Shown piece by piece: positions 50,644-60,500 of a DNA stretch of 64,000 bases; within the stretch, counting starts at the first letter, position 1; the number at the start of each line of letters is the position of its first letter. Location: positions 62,001 to 126,000 of the forward strand of contig NZ_OLKL01000022.1 of the NCBI RefSeq assembly GCF_900291015.1, in the 5' to 3' direction. A model generated the notes under the pieces. The model was not told the origin of the DNA. It saw only the letters and a list, made by a program, of their open reading frames with translations, and made no database searches. The DNA comes from Pseudomonas persica (lineage in GTDB: Bacteria; Pseudomonadota; Gammaproteobacteria; Pseudomonadales; Pseudomonadaceae). Both the position numbers and the translations under genes were made by a program.

Positions 50644-51432
50644 TCAGGTCTCGATCAGTATGTCGGGGGATGCCGGTTGTGCGGCATGGGCGTGGAATGG
50701 GCAGCGGGACGGGTTGAGCGACCCGGCCTCCTGCAGTTGGTACTGCTTCCACTCGTAGTTGTCGGCCTCGCCGAAGAAGCCAAGGGAGTCGGGCATGACG
50801 CCGTCGTTGTAGTGGTGCACGCGCTCGCGGATGCGTTCGCGGATGCGGTGGCCGCTTTCGGTGTTGGCGTTGGCTACTTCGTCGAAGTTCGCCCGCGGGT
50901 TGATGACGAAGGTGATGTGCGCCCCCAGGTTGCGGCTTTTCATCTGCTGGTGGCCGGGAAAATTCATGTTGATGAACAGCGGCATACCGGCAAAGCAGAA
51001 TGACCAGGCGTTGTCGTCGGGGTCGGTCGGGATGCCCTGCGGCCAGGGCTGCGGGTCGCGCGCGTGCACGCCACGCACCACCTTCCATGCCAGCGCCTGT
51101 TGCTCGGCCAGGGTGTAGTCGGCGGCGGTTTCGAGAAAAACCACCAGCGGGCTGCCGATACGCTGCTTGGGTTGGATCGGTGTGACGGTGCGCACGTAGT
51201 CGGCCAGGCCCATGGCGATGTCATCGGCCAGCTGCCCGGCGCGGGCGAAGAGGATGTGGCAGGTTGCGCCGTTTACCGCCTTGCGGCCGAACAGGCAGGG
51301 GAACTCGGGGTTGGCGAGGATACTGCGAAAATGTTCTACGGCTTTGTAGGTCCAATGTTGCGTGTTCCGGACATGTTCAGCGGCCAGCTCTAGCGCATCC
51401 AGGCGATAGCAAGTTCCATAACCCGTAGACAT
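50644..51432 (-). CDS. YqcI/YcgG-family heme protein (GntA/DcsA-like guanidine N-oxygenase family)
   Basis: A 262-residue member of the YqcI/YcgG family. Diagnostic stretches are FPCLFGRKAV (residues 44-53), DDNAWSFCFAGMPLFINMNFPG, MKSRNLGAHITFVINPRANFD and RIRERIRERVHHYND. Known relatives are heme-dependent enzymes that hydroxylate a guanidine nitrogen: GntA in guanitoxin synthesis and DcsA in D-cycloserine synthesis. The start ATG has GGGGAAA ahead. It heads an operon with a LysE exporter and an SGNH hydrolase and is divergent from a LysR regulator. The substrate is unknown; no other guanitoxin genes are seen. Confidence 0.8.
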   Translation of the reverse strand: MSTGYGTCYRLDALELAAEHVRNTQHWTYKAVEHFRSILANPEFPCLFGRKAVNGATCHILFARAGQLADDIAMGLADYVRTVTPIQPKQRIGSPLVVFLETAADYTLAEQQALAWKVVRGVHARDPQPWPQGIPTDPDDNAWSFCFAGMPLFINMNFPGHQQMKSRNLGAHITFVINPRANFDEVANANTESGHRIRERIRERVHHYNDGVMPDSLGFFGEADNYEWKQYQLQEAGSLNPSRCPFHAHAAQPASPDILIET

Positions 51433-51453
51433 GATTTCCCCAGGCGTAAATTA

Positions 51454-51512
51454 AATAAACGTTCCAGTCACATGCAGGCAGGATCCTGGTTATGTTTATT
51501 ATTTACCTGCAT
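51454..51512. promoter_or_regulatory. Nested inverted repeats in the divergent LysR/heme-protein promoter
   Basis: Three symmetric elements share nearly one centre: AATAAAC (51454-51460) with GTTTATT (51494-51500), ATGCAGG (51472-51478) with CCTGCAT (51506-51512), and the perfect palindrome CAGGATCCTG (51479-51488). This is the place where the LysR protein should bind between the two divergent genes. Confidence 0.5.
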
Positions 51513-51591
51513 TTTCCGAGACGCTCTTGACGTTGTAAAACGCGTGGAACTATGACCTACTATTAGTCTCACTCATGCTCGGGGCGTCGCC

Positions 51592-52512
51592 ATGTCGGAA
51601 CGGATTCAGGCCTTGCACGCGCTGCGTGCCTTCGAGGTGGCCTCTCGCTATGGCTCATTTACCCGTGCCGCAGAAGAGCTGGCCCTGACCCAGGGCGCCG
51701 TCAGCCACCATATCAAGACCCTCGAAACCATGTTCGGCTGTGACCTGTTCGAACGTCGCGGGCCGAAACTGGCCTTGACCGAGCACGGCCGCCTGCTGGC
51801 ACAGGAACTCAAGGTTGGCTTCAAGATCATCGAAAATGCCTGTGCCCTGCTGCGCCAGGATCGCTATGGCCTGCGTCTGAAGGCGCCGTCCACGCTCACC
51901 GTGCGCTGGCTGCTGCGGGCGCTGGATGCGTTCAAGAAGGTCGAGGACAACTGCAGCGTGCAGCTGTCCAGCGTATGGATGGACATCGACAGCGTGGACT
52001 TCTATTCCGAGCCCTACGACTGTGCAATCCTTCTGGCCAGCGGGCGTTTTCCCGCCGATATCGAGAGTTTCAAGCTGTTCGATGAATGGCTGATCCCGGT
52101 GTGCCACCCGGACTACATGACCCAGGCACAACCGGACCTGGCCGACCTGGCCCAGTGCGAGTTCCTGCACCCGTCCCCCGACCGACGTGACTGGCGGCGC
52201 TGGCTGGCTCGCATGGACGCGCTGGACATCAGCATCGACCATGGGCAGGTGTTCGATACCCTCGACCAGGGCATCTCGGCTGCCCAGCAAGGCTTGGGTA
52301 TTTCGGTGGTCGACCTGGTGCTGGCCAGTGCCGACCTGTTGGCCGGGCGCCTGGTCACGCCGTTCAAGCACGCGGTGGCCACCGGCGACGGCTATTACAT
52401 GACTTGGCTCAAGGCCAGCCCCAAGGCGCGGCAGATGCACAAACTGCGCGAGTTCCTGCTTGGCCAGGTGCCGCCGCTGGCCTACAAGGACATCAACTAC
52501 CTGTACGGTTGA
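51592..52512 (+). CDS. LysR-family regulator (GcvA type), divergent from the GntA-like operon
   Basis: A 306-residue LysR protein of the GcvA-like group: QALHALRAFEVASRYGSFTRAAEELALTQGAVSHHIKTLE is the winged helix, and the C-terminal half is the periplasmic-binding-like effector domain. It is transcribed away from the YqcI/YcgG gene over a 159-base gap with several inverted repeats, so it probably controls that operon. Confidence 0.92.
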   Translation: MSERIQALHALRAFEVASRYGSFTRAAEELALTQGAVSHHIKTLETMFGCDLFERRGPKLALTEHGRLLAQELKVGFKIIENACALLRQDRYGLRLKAPSTLTVRWLLRALDAFKKVEDNCSVQLSSVWMDIDSVDFYSEPYDCAILLASGRFPADIESFKLFDEWLIPVCHPDYMTQAQPDLADLAQCEFLHPSPDRRDWRRWLARMDALDISIDHGQVFDTLDQGISAAQQGLGISVVDLVLASADLLAGRLVTPFKHAVATGDGYYMTWLKASPKARQMHKLREFLLGQVPPLAYKDINYLYG

Positions 52513-52992
52513 ACACGCGTTCGAGCGTGAGGTACGGCGGCGGAGCGGTTTTGTGGCGGGGGCGTTTGTCTTGAGGGATTCCGCGCCTGTGAGACCGAGC
52601 GCCGCCCGTGCGGCGCAGCGCTCGCTTGTAGGGTAGGACTTGAAGGGAGGAGGAGGGACACCGCTCGCTTCTGACTGTTCGCGCAGTACAGACCGTGGGA
52701 GATCGCCGAGCCCCACAGAGGCCCTGCTAATTCAATGAGTGATGTGCCGTTCCATGAGCGGCCACCCGCCGCCATGGCGCCGCGCTGTCACGCAGCAAAT
52801 GGACGGTGCATGACTTGAGCTATCTGTTTAGCAAGTTCAATCGACGCCAAGAGGCTGCCCCGGGGGCAGCCTCTTTGATTTAGGATTCAGGTGCACGGGA
52901 CAGGGGCCGTCGTTCGCACTGGTGGCCAACCACCTGCATGAAAGAGTGACCCGCACGGCATCGGTGTGGAGTCACTGTAGGCACGGCTAGCC
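52513..52992. other. Intergenic stretch with hairpins and a strong terminator
   Basis: About 480 bases without a clear gene. A GC-rich hairpin GAGCGCCGCCCG..GCGGCGC..GCTC lies near 52600, resembling the GAGCGCCGCCCG repeats seen near REP sites in P. putida-type genomes. A terminator follows at 52849-52878. The orphan terminator raises the possibility of a short RNA between the LysR stop and this point. Confidence 0.45.
52849..52878 (+). terminator. Strong intrinsic terminator
   Basis: AAGAGGCTGCCCC pairs with GGGGCAGCCTCTT across a tight loop, followed by TTGATTT. It is 337 bases beyond the LysR stop. Confidence 0.75.
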
Positions 52993-53067
52993 ATGACCAC
53001 GTATAGGAGAGTGAACCTTTTCGCCGCCGTGTGGGCCGGGACGATCTTTTTCATGGTCAAGTACTAA
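52993..53067 (+). CDS. Possible 24-residue membrane peptide
   Basis: An ATG-started frame of 24 codons encodes a basic start (MTTYRRVN) and one hydrophobic stretch (LFAAVWAGTIFFMV) ending in KY. The ribosome binding site is weak (GTAGGC), and a second in-frame start (GTG 53011) sits just after AGGAG. The residue pattern looks like a small membrane protein, but no homologue can be checked here. Confidence 0.35.
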   Translation: MTTYRRVNLFAAVWAGTIFFMVKY

Positions 53068-53150
53068 TTGCCTATGAAGGAACTACCAGCAGAATCAGCC
53101 ACCATAGCGCTAGAATCACCCCCTAAACACATGATTCAGAGGTCGACGCA

Positions 53151-55511
53151 GTGGAGTTGCAGCAGGGCTTTGTCCTGACCCGGCATTGGCATGACACGCC
53201 CGAAGGCACCTGCGTGGAGTTCTGGCTGGCTACCGATCAGGGGCCGCGGCAGGTGCGCCTGGCACCGCAGGAGTCGGTGGCGTTCATCCCGCAGGCGCAG
53301 GCCGAGCATGCTCGCGTGTTGCTGGCCAAGGAGCCTGGGGTACAGCTCAAGCCGCTGCGCCTGAAGGACTTCGACCAGCGCCCGGTGCTGGGCCTGTACT
53401 GCCGCCAGCATCGGCAACTGATGCAGTTGGAGCAACGCCTGCGCAGCGCCGGCATCGAGGTATTCGAAGCCGATATCCGCCCGCCCGAGCGCTACCTGAT
53501 GGAGCGCTTCATCACCGCCGCCGTGCAGTTTACCGGCCAGCCGGATGCCCAGGGTGTGGTCTGCGAGGCTCAGCTCAAGCCCTTGACCGGCTATCGCCCG
53601 CCGCTGCGCCTGGTGTCGCTGGACATCGAGACCAGCGAGCGTGGCGAGCTGTACAGCATTGCCCTGGAAGGCTGTGGCCAGCGCCAGGTGTACATGCTTG
53701 GTCCGGCCAACGGCAAGGCGGATGGCATCGACTTCGCTCTGCACTACTGTGCTGACCGTGCCGAGTTGCTCGGCTGCCTCAACCAGTGGATGGCAGCGCA
53801 TGACCCGGATGCAATCATCGGCTGGAACCTGGTCCAGTTCGACTTGCGCCTGCTGCACGAACACGCCAAGTTGCTGCAGGTACCGCTGGTACTGGGCCGC
53901 AACGGCGCGGCCATGACCTTGCGCAGCCGCGCCGGTGGCGGCCACGTGTTCGCCGATGCCCCGGGGCGGTTGCTGCTCGACGGTATCGAGGCATTGCGCT
54001 CGGCAACCTGGAGCTTCCCGTCGTTCAGCCTCGAGAACGTTGCTCAGACTCTGCTGGGTGAAGGCAAGGCCATCGACACGCCCTACCAGCGCATGGATGA
54101 AATCAACCGGCGCTTTGCCGAGGACAAACCTGCCCTGGCACGCTACAACCTCAAAGACTGCGAACTGGTCACGCGCATCTTCGCCCACACCCGTCTGCTG
54201 GAGTTCCTGCTTGAGCGGGCTTCGGTCACCGGCCTGGCGGTGGACCGCAGCGGCGGGTCAGTGGCTGCCTTCTGCCATTTGTACATTCCGCAGATGCACC
54301 GTCTGGGTTTTGTCGCCCCCAACCTCGGCAGCCGCGCCGATGAAGCCAGCCCCGGTGGATTTGTCATGGATTCGCGCCCGGGCTTGTACGACTCGGTGCT
54401 GGTGCTGGATTACAAAAGCCTGTACCCCTCGATCATTCGCACCTTCCTGATCGACCCGGTCGGGCTGGTCGAGGGGCTGCGGGAGCCGGATGATGCGCAC
54501 TCGGTGGAAGGCTTCCGGGGCGGGCGTTTTTCCCGCACCCGGCATTGCCTGCCGGCCATTGTCGAGCGGGTGTGGCAGGGGCGCGAGGCGGCCAAACGCG
54601 AGGGTAACGCAGCACTGTCCCAGGCGCTGAAGATCATCATGAATGCGTTCTACGGGGTACTGGGCTCCAGCGGTTGCCGTTTTTTCGACCCGCGCCTTGC
54701 CTCATCGATCACCATGCGTGGTCACCAGATCATGCACCAGACTCGGCTGCTGATAGAAGCGCGGGGCTATGACGTGATCTACGGCGATACCGATTCGACG
54801 TTCGTCTGGCTCAAGTGTGCCCATGATGAGAACGACGCGGCCCGTATCGGTCAGCGACTGGTGGCTGAAGTGAACCAATGGTGGCGCGAGCACCTGCGCG
54901 ATACGCTGAACCTGCAAAGTGCGTTGGAACTGCAGTTCGAAACGCATTACCGGCGGTTTCTGATGCCTACCATTCGCGGCGCGGATGAAGGCAGCAAGAA
55001 GCGTTATGCCGGGCTGGTACAGCGCGCCGATGGTAGCCAGTCCATGGTCTACAAGGGGCTTGAGTCGGTGCGTACCGATTGGTCGCCTCTGGCGCGCGAG
55101 TTCCAGCAGGAGCTGTATGGCCGAGTGTTCCGTGGTGAGCCTTACCGTGATTATGTGCGTGACTACGTCAAACGCACTTTGGCTGGCGAGCTGGACCCGC
55201 AGTTGGTCTATCGCAAGCGCCTGCGCCGGCCCCTGGCGGATTATCAGCGCAACATACCGCCGCATGTGCGGGCGGCACGGCTGGCGGATGAATATAACAG
55301 CCGCCTGGCCCGCCCCCTGCAATACCAGAACGGTGGCTGGATCAGCTATGTCATTACCACTGCCGGCCCGGAGCCTTTGGAAAACCTGCAATCGCCGATT
55401 GACTACGAACACTATCTGAGTCGCCAGTTGCAGCCTGTGGCCGATGCCATTCTGCCGTTTGTCGGTGATGACTTCATGGCCATGACCGGCCGCCAACTGA
55501 TGTTGTTTTGA
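53151..55511 (+). CDS. polB: DNA polymerase II
   Basis: A 786-residue family B polymerase with GTG start (AGAGG eight bases upstream). The 3'-5' exonuclease domain has Exo I DIETS (about residue 158), Exo [14 protein letters not shown] and Exo [11 protein letters not shown]. The polymerase motifs are [13 protein letters not shown] (A), [20 protein letters not shown] (B) and YGDTDSTFV (C). It restarts or bypasses stalled forks. I looked for a LexA box upstream and saw no clear CTGT-N8-ACAG. Confidence 0.96.
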   Translation: MELQQGFVLTRHWHDTPEGTCVEFWLATDQGPRQVRLAPQESVAFIPQAQAEHARVLLAKEPGVQLKPLRLKDFDQRPVLGLYCRQHRQLMQLEQRLRSAGIEVFEADIRPPERYLMERFITAAVQFTGQPDAQGVVCEAQLKPLTGYRPPLRLVSLDIETSERGELYSIALEGCGQRQVYMLGPANGKADGIDFALHYCADRAELLGCLNQWMAAHDPDAIIGWNLVQFDLRLLHEHAKLLQVPLVLGRNGAAMTLRSRAGGGHVFADAPGRLLLDGIEALRSATWSFPSFSLENVAQTLLGEGKAIDTPYQRMDEINRRFAEDKPALARYNLKDCELVTRIFAHTRLLEFLLERASVTGLAVDRSGGSVAAFCHLYIPQMHRLGFVAPNLGSRADEASPGGFVMDSRPGLYDSVLVLDYKSLYPSIIRTFLIDPVGLVEGLREPDDAHSVEGFRGGRFSRTRHCLPAIVERVWQGREAAKREGNAALSQALKIIMNAFYGVLGSSGCRFFDPRLASSITMRGHQIMHQTRLLIEARGYDVIYGDTDSTFVWLKCAHDENDAARIGQRLVAEVNQWWREHLRDTLNLQSALELQFETHYRRFLMPTIRGADEGSKKRYAGLVQRADGSQSMVYKGLESVRTDWSPLAREFQQELYGRVFRGEPYRDYVRDYVKRTLAGELDPQLVYRKRLRRPLADYQRNIPPHVRAARLADEYNSRLARPLQYQNGGWISYVITTAGPEPLENLQSPIDYEHYLSRQLQPVADAILPFVGDDFMAMTGRQLMLF

Positions 55512-55587
55512 GCGTGTAGTACCCGAGTAGTCCTTATCGTTGGCCAGTGCGGCGTAGCGTTGCCCTTTCGACGAAGTGGGGCAGTTC

Positions 55588-57451
55588 ATGGGTGACGGTA
55601 ACGATCCCGGCCAGGCGGCGAACCTGGCGGTGGAGCAGGGATTTCAGGATGGGCTGATCGCGCGAGCCTTGCCGGCCTGGATGCGCAAACTGGGTGCCGC
55701 CAATGCCAAGCACTTCGCCCCGGCAGCACAACCGGTATTGTCGCCGCAACAAACTGCAGCCCTGCTCGAAGCCTTCAAGACCAGTTTGTCCAGCAAGCAA
55801 CATCTGGGCGTTGCGCTGCGGCGTATCCAGGGCATCGAGCAGTATTGCAGGCCGCTTCTGCAACGTGCGTTGCGCGAGCACCTGTCAGTGACGGCCGACA
55901 GCAGTAGGCTCTACCTGCGCCACCATTACTTCAGCCTTTCGCCCAGGCCTGAGTGGGCGGCGGGCCATGTGCCCCAGCAACAACAGAACGACTTCGACAT
56001 CCTGCTACTCACCGCCGCGCTTGCCAACTTCACCCAGGACGAAGCCCATGGCAACGGGCTGCCGCGCAAGGATTGCATGGTCACCAGTGATGGCAGCGAA
56101 TTTGCCGGTATGACTGCGCTGGCGTTTGCCGGCTGTTGTCGCAAGCTTGACCTGGGGGCGCGCTATCAAGAGCATCTTGAGACTGTGCTCGGCAGTTTTG
56201 CCGAGGGCGGACCCAGCGGGCCTTGCATCGTTACTTCACTCAAGGCGCTAAAGGCGTCATCAATGCTGGTCGATGCCTGTCAGGCCAGAAGCGAAGGGTT
56301 GCTGACTGACGAAGAACTGCAGCTGGTCATCGGCTTGTGCCGCGACGGCCGGCCTGGCGTTTGCACCGGACGCACGGTACACGCCCGGCAATTGACAGCC
56401 TTCGGCTGCAGGCTCGAGCAGATAGTCGTGCTCGATATGATCGATGATTTTCTCGGGTTCAAATCCAGTGCGCGGGTGCTGGTGTATATCCCGGACGACC
56501 CTGTCAGTCCCTGGGGCGCAGCGGCCGATGTTGATACGTTCATCCGTCGTACGTTGGGCAAGCGACTTGCCAGGCAACCCTATCAGCGTTTTTTCAGCCG
56601 GTTCATACGTCGACGCGATCGCCCGGCGTTCTTTGCCCAGGTAAGTGAAACCCTGGTCGATGTTGCTGACTGGGCGGCCCGTGACATGGACCAGCACATG
56701 GTGGACTACCCGCTGCCATTGTTTGCCCATCTGGCGCGGGCATGGGGTGAACAGGTAAAGGACGATGCCGCGTTCATCGCCGTGCCGGTGACCACGATCG
56801 ACCGCATGGTTGAGCAGGAGCGGCACAACCGTCTGGTGAACAGTGCCTTGGTGATCGCTGGTGTGGCAGGGCTGTTCGTGCCCGCTCTCAGTGCTTTTTT
56901 GCTGAGTGGCGCAGCCTGGAGCCTGCTCAAGGAGGTGTTCCATGCGGTAGAGACCTGGCGCGAGGGTGATACCCGGGCAGGCACTCGATCACCTGGCCGC
57001 GCTGCATGCTGCACGTGCCGGCAGGGCGGAGGAGTCGCTGGAGTTCGCCTTGGCCTACCGTCTGGCACTCGTCGAGCACCTGGATTTGCCCATCGAACAC
57101 GACGAAATGCTCAACCCTGGCGTTGCTTCGCTGACCGGGGGCGACCTTGCCGAGGCTGCTCGCCAGGTGCGAAGCGCGCAATCGCGTGTCACGCTGGCTG
57201 ATTTCCTCATAATGCAACGGTTCTGGAGGGAATATCTGACGCAGGCGTTCGCGGCCCGCCTGGATGTACCACAGTCGCTACACGATGAGCTGGAGGCGCT
57301 GATCGAACGTAATGCGCCCGAGCAGGAGATCAACCAGTTGAACGATCATGTGCAGGCCAGAACGCGTAACGTGCAACTGCAACTGACCCGCGAAGCGATT
57401 GGCAGGCACCTGCCCGCCGTGTCGCTCACGCCATCCGTAGCGCGAAGCTGA
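55588..57451 (+). pseudogene. DUF6543 toxin/NEL-ligase paralogue, internally deleted and frameshifted
   Basis: Codons from 55588 to about 56970 encode a DUF6543 domain and membrane segment (ALVIAGVAGLFVPALSAFLL) parallel to residues 1-465 of the next gene; both share MDQHM.DYPLPLF and WREGDT. The frame then breaks within GATACCCGGGCAG (56968-56980). Removing one G restores QALDHLAAL...AEESLEFALAYR to a stop at 57451, which matches the extreme C-terminus of the next gene. About 900 residues in between, including the leucine-rich repeats and the NEL catalytic cysteine, are missing. It is a relic of a tandem duplicate. Confidence 0.8.
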
Positions 57452-57537
57452 ACCTGGCCGTGAGGTAGTTATCTAGGTGCTGGTCGGGTGACGCTTCTCT
57501 TACTGTCGAACCTTTGTGTCAGACGAAGGTTTACAAC

Positions 57538-60500
57538 GTGACCCTACCCACGCCCGAACAACCGTTGCCCGTCGATGTGCTGGCCATGGAGCAAGCCTAC
57601 CAGGACAGCCTGATCGTGAAGCGTCTGCCCAGATGGATTCGCCAGTTACGGATCGTGTCGCCGACCGAACAGAACATCCCGATCAATGGCTTGTATGCAT
57701 CGCAGCATGAAGCGTTGCGTGATGCGCTGAAGGACAGCCTGGCCTGCCGGCAATGGCTCAAAGGTGAGCTGGCGCGCATCGAGGGTATCGGGGCGTTCGC
57801 CAGGCCGTTGCTGCAGCGCGCCATGCTTGAAAAGACCGGCAAGGCACATGACACCAGTGCTTTGTACTTCCGCACCTGGTACACCTACTATGCACCCAAC
57901 CGAGGTATTTGGTGGGGGCGGCACCCGGCCAAGGACAAGGATTATTTCGAAGTACCGCTGATCGAGGCGGCGCTGAACAATTTCACCGAGGGCGAAGGCT
58001 TGAATGAGCAGCCCAAGGATAACTGCATCGTCGACAGCCACTCGCAAGCAGTTGATACACTCGCCGCGCCAGCGTTTGCGCGCATGTGTCGTCAGCTGGA
58101 TCTGGGCGGGCGTTACCAACGGCACCTGGACAGCATACTGAAAGCGCCGGCCAGCCAGGACAGCGGGTGGCAGGACATGACCTCGACGTTCGCCCGGCTG
58201 TACCGTTCGACCATGGTGATCGATGCATGCAAGGCCAAGTCCGAGGGGGTACTCACGGGGGCGGAACTGCGGTTTATCCTGGACCTGTGCGAGGAAGGGC
58301 GTCCGCGTACCTTCCATGAAAGCAAGGTGGTCGCCAGGCAGCTCAAGGTCTTTGGCTGTGAGCTGCAGCAGATTGTCGTGCTCGATGTGCTGCATGAAGG
58401 GTGGATGTTCGATTTCAGTCGCCGGATCATCGTCTATGTGCCTGGCGACCCTGATGGCCCGTGGAGCATTGCCAGTAACCTGGAAACCTTCATCCGTAAG
58501 GCGCTTGGCAAGCGCCTGCGCAAGGCGCAGTACCAGAAGTTTTTCAAGCGTTTCGTACGGCGGCGTGACAGTCAGCTGTTCTTCTCCAGGGTGGCCCGTG
58601 AGCTGGAGGATGTCGCAGACAGCGCCACGCGGGAGATGGACCAGCACATGCTGGATTATCCGTTACCGCTGTTCGATCACCTTGCCGCTGCACGCATCGC
58701 ACATATCAAGGACGATGCTGCGCTGATTGCCACGCCCGTTGCCGAACTGGATCGCCAGGCCCAGGAAGCCCATCGCAAGCGCTTGGCCGCCGAGGGTTGG
58801 ACCTTGCTCAATGTAGCGGGGCTGTTCATTCCGGCACTGAACGCGATTTTGCTGGCGGTGATGGTGTGGGACCTGCTGGGTGAGCTGTTTCACGGCGTGG
58901 AAGACTGGCGCGAGGGCGATACCAAGGCGGCAATGGACCATTTGCTCTCTGTCAGCAAGGAACTGGCTGTCATCGGGGTTACGGCAGTGGTATGGCGTGA
59001 GGCGAGCCGTGCCTGGGCGGCACTGGATAAATGGGTACCGGCGCGCCTGGAGGACGGAACCCAGAAGCTCTGGAACGGTGATCTGCTGCCGTATCGCAGC
59101 ATGAAGCCACCGGCCGGCAGCGTGGTGGATGAGGCGGGGATCTACCGGGCGCAAGACAAATGCTGGACGATCATTGACGGGCATTACTATGAAATCGCCC
59201 AGCACCCTGAGGGCGGGTGGCAACTGACGCCACGTGGCGGACACGGTCCATCGTTACGCCATAACAACGCCGGTGCATGGCGGCTATGGTTCGAGCAGCC
59301 TGCCAGCTGGACGGATGCGCACCATATGTTCCGCCGTCTTGGTGAGCGCTTCGCCCGCCTTGACGATCACCATATCGACCAGGCCATGGCGATCCACGGG
59401 TTGGATACGGATAACCTCAGGGCGCTGCATGTGTACGCTCGGGCGCCCGAGGCCGAGTTGCTGGATACGGTCGAGCGCCTGTGGATTGACAGTCAGGTGC
59501 AAGGCTTGCTGGACGGTCTTAGGGTGGGACGGGGGCTCGATGATGCAGCCTTGCTGAGCAAGGCCCGTGCATTGCCAGGGGTGACCGAACCGCAGGGGCC
59601 CGCATTGGCAGAGCTAGTCTGGGCGAAACGCCGCCAGCTATTTCAGCAACTGTACCTTGAGCGACAAGCGCCCGACGACGCGGCGGTGGCGACATTGCGA
59701 CGAACGTTCCCGAGCCTGCATCGCCTGGCGGCGGGCGAACTGGTGAGCGGCTTGTCCGTAGCAGGGGAGCAGTACCAGGCATTGCTCGAAGGTACAGTGC
59801 CGTTCGGCATGGTCGACAGGGCCAGGCTCAGCGCATTGCGCATACGCGTGGCCCGTGCCTGCGAGGCATTGTTCATCGATACACCTCAGACCCTCGACCT
59901 GGCCAAGGCCGCATTGACTTTGCTGCAGAGCCTGGACATTCGGGCAGCTCGGCCACGCTGGCGCCTTTACGATAACGATGCCCCGCGACCGGTACTGACT
60001 ACAGATGGCAGCGGGGTAACCTACAGGCTGGTGCATAAAGCGGGGTTGTTCGAACTTGAAGATGCGTTGGGTATCGAGCTGGCAGGCCCGGGTGAACTGT
60101 TCGAAATCATGGTTGGCGCCTTCGATAATGAAGATTTCGCTGCCCTGGGCATCAGTCAGCCCTATGCGCTTGGGTTGCGAGCATCGTTGGCCCGCCAGGT
60201 AAGCGGGCGAAGCAACCTGATTGCACAGGTACTGGGCAAGGATTCGCAGCTACCATGGGTGCTGGCGCCTAAGCGCCTGGTCGACGGCAGGATTGGCTAC
60301 CCTCTGGGGGGCAGCCAGGGGCGGTTTACTCGGCCTTCATCACGCCCCCGCGCTTTCGCGGTACGGCTGCGCGACTTGTACCCGGCTTATAGTGATGAGC
60401 AAATCGACGCATGGCTGGCCAGGCTGCACACCTCGGGACGCGACACTGAGAACGAGCTGGGCATGCTCGAACAGCAGTCACGTCTGCTGGAAAAACATCT

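Noticed and set aside
50644..51432. Full guanitoxin gene cluster
   Set aside because: Only a GntA-family homologue is present; the other synthesis genes (transaminase, kinase, methyltransferase types) are missing nearby.
52513..53150. LexA/SOS box for polB
   Set aside because: No CTGT-N8-ACAG-like sequence was found ahead of the polB start.
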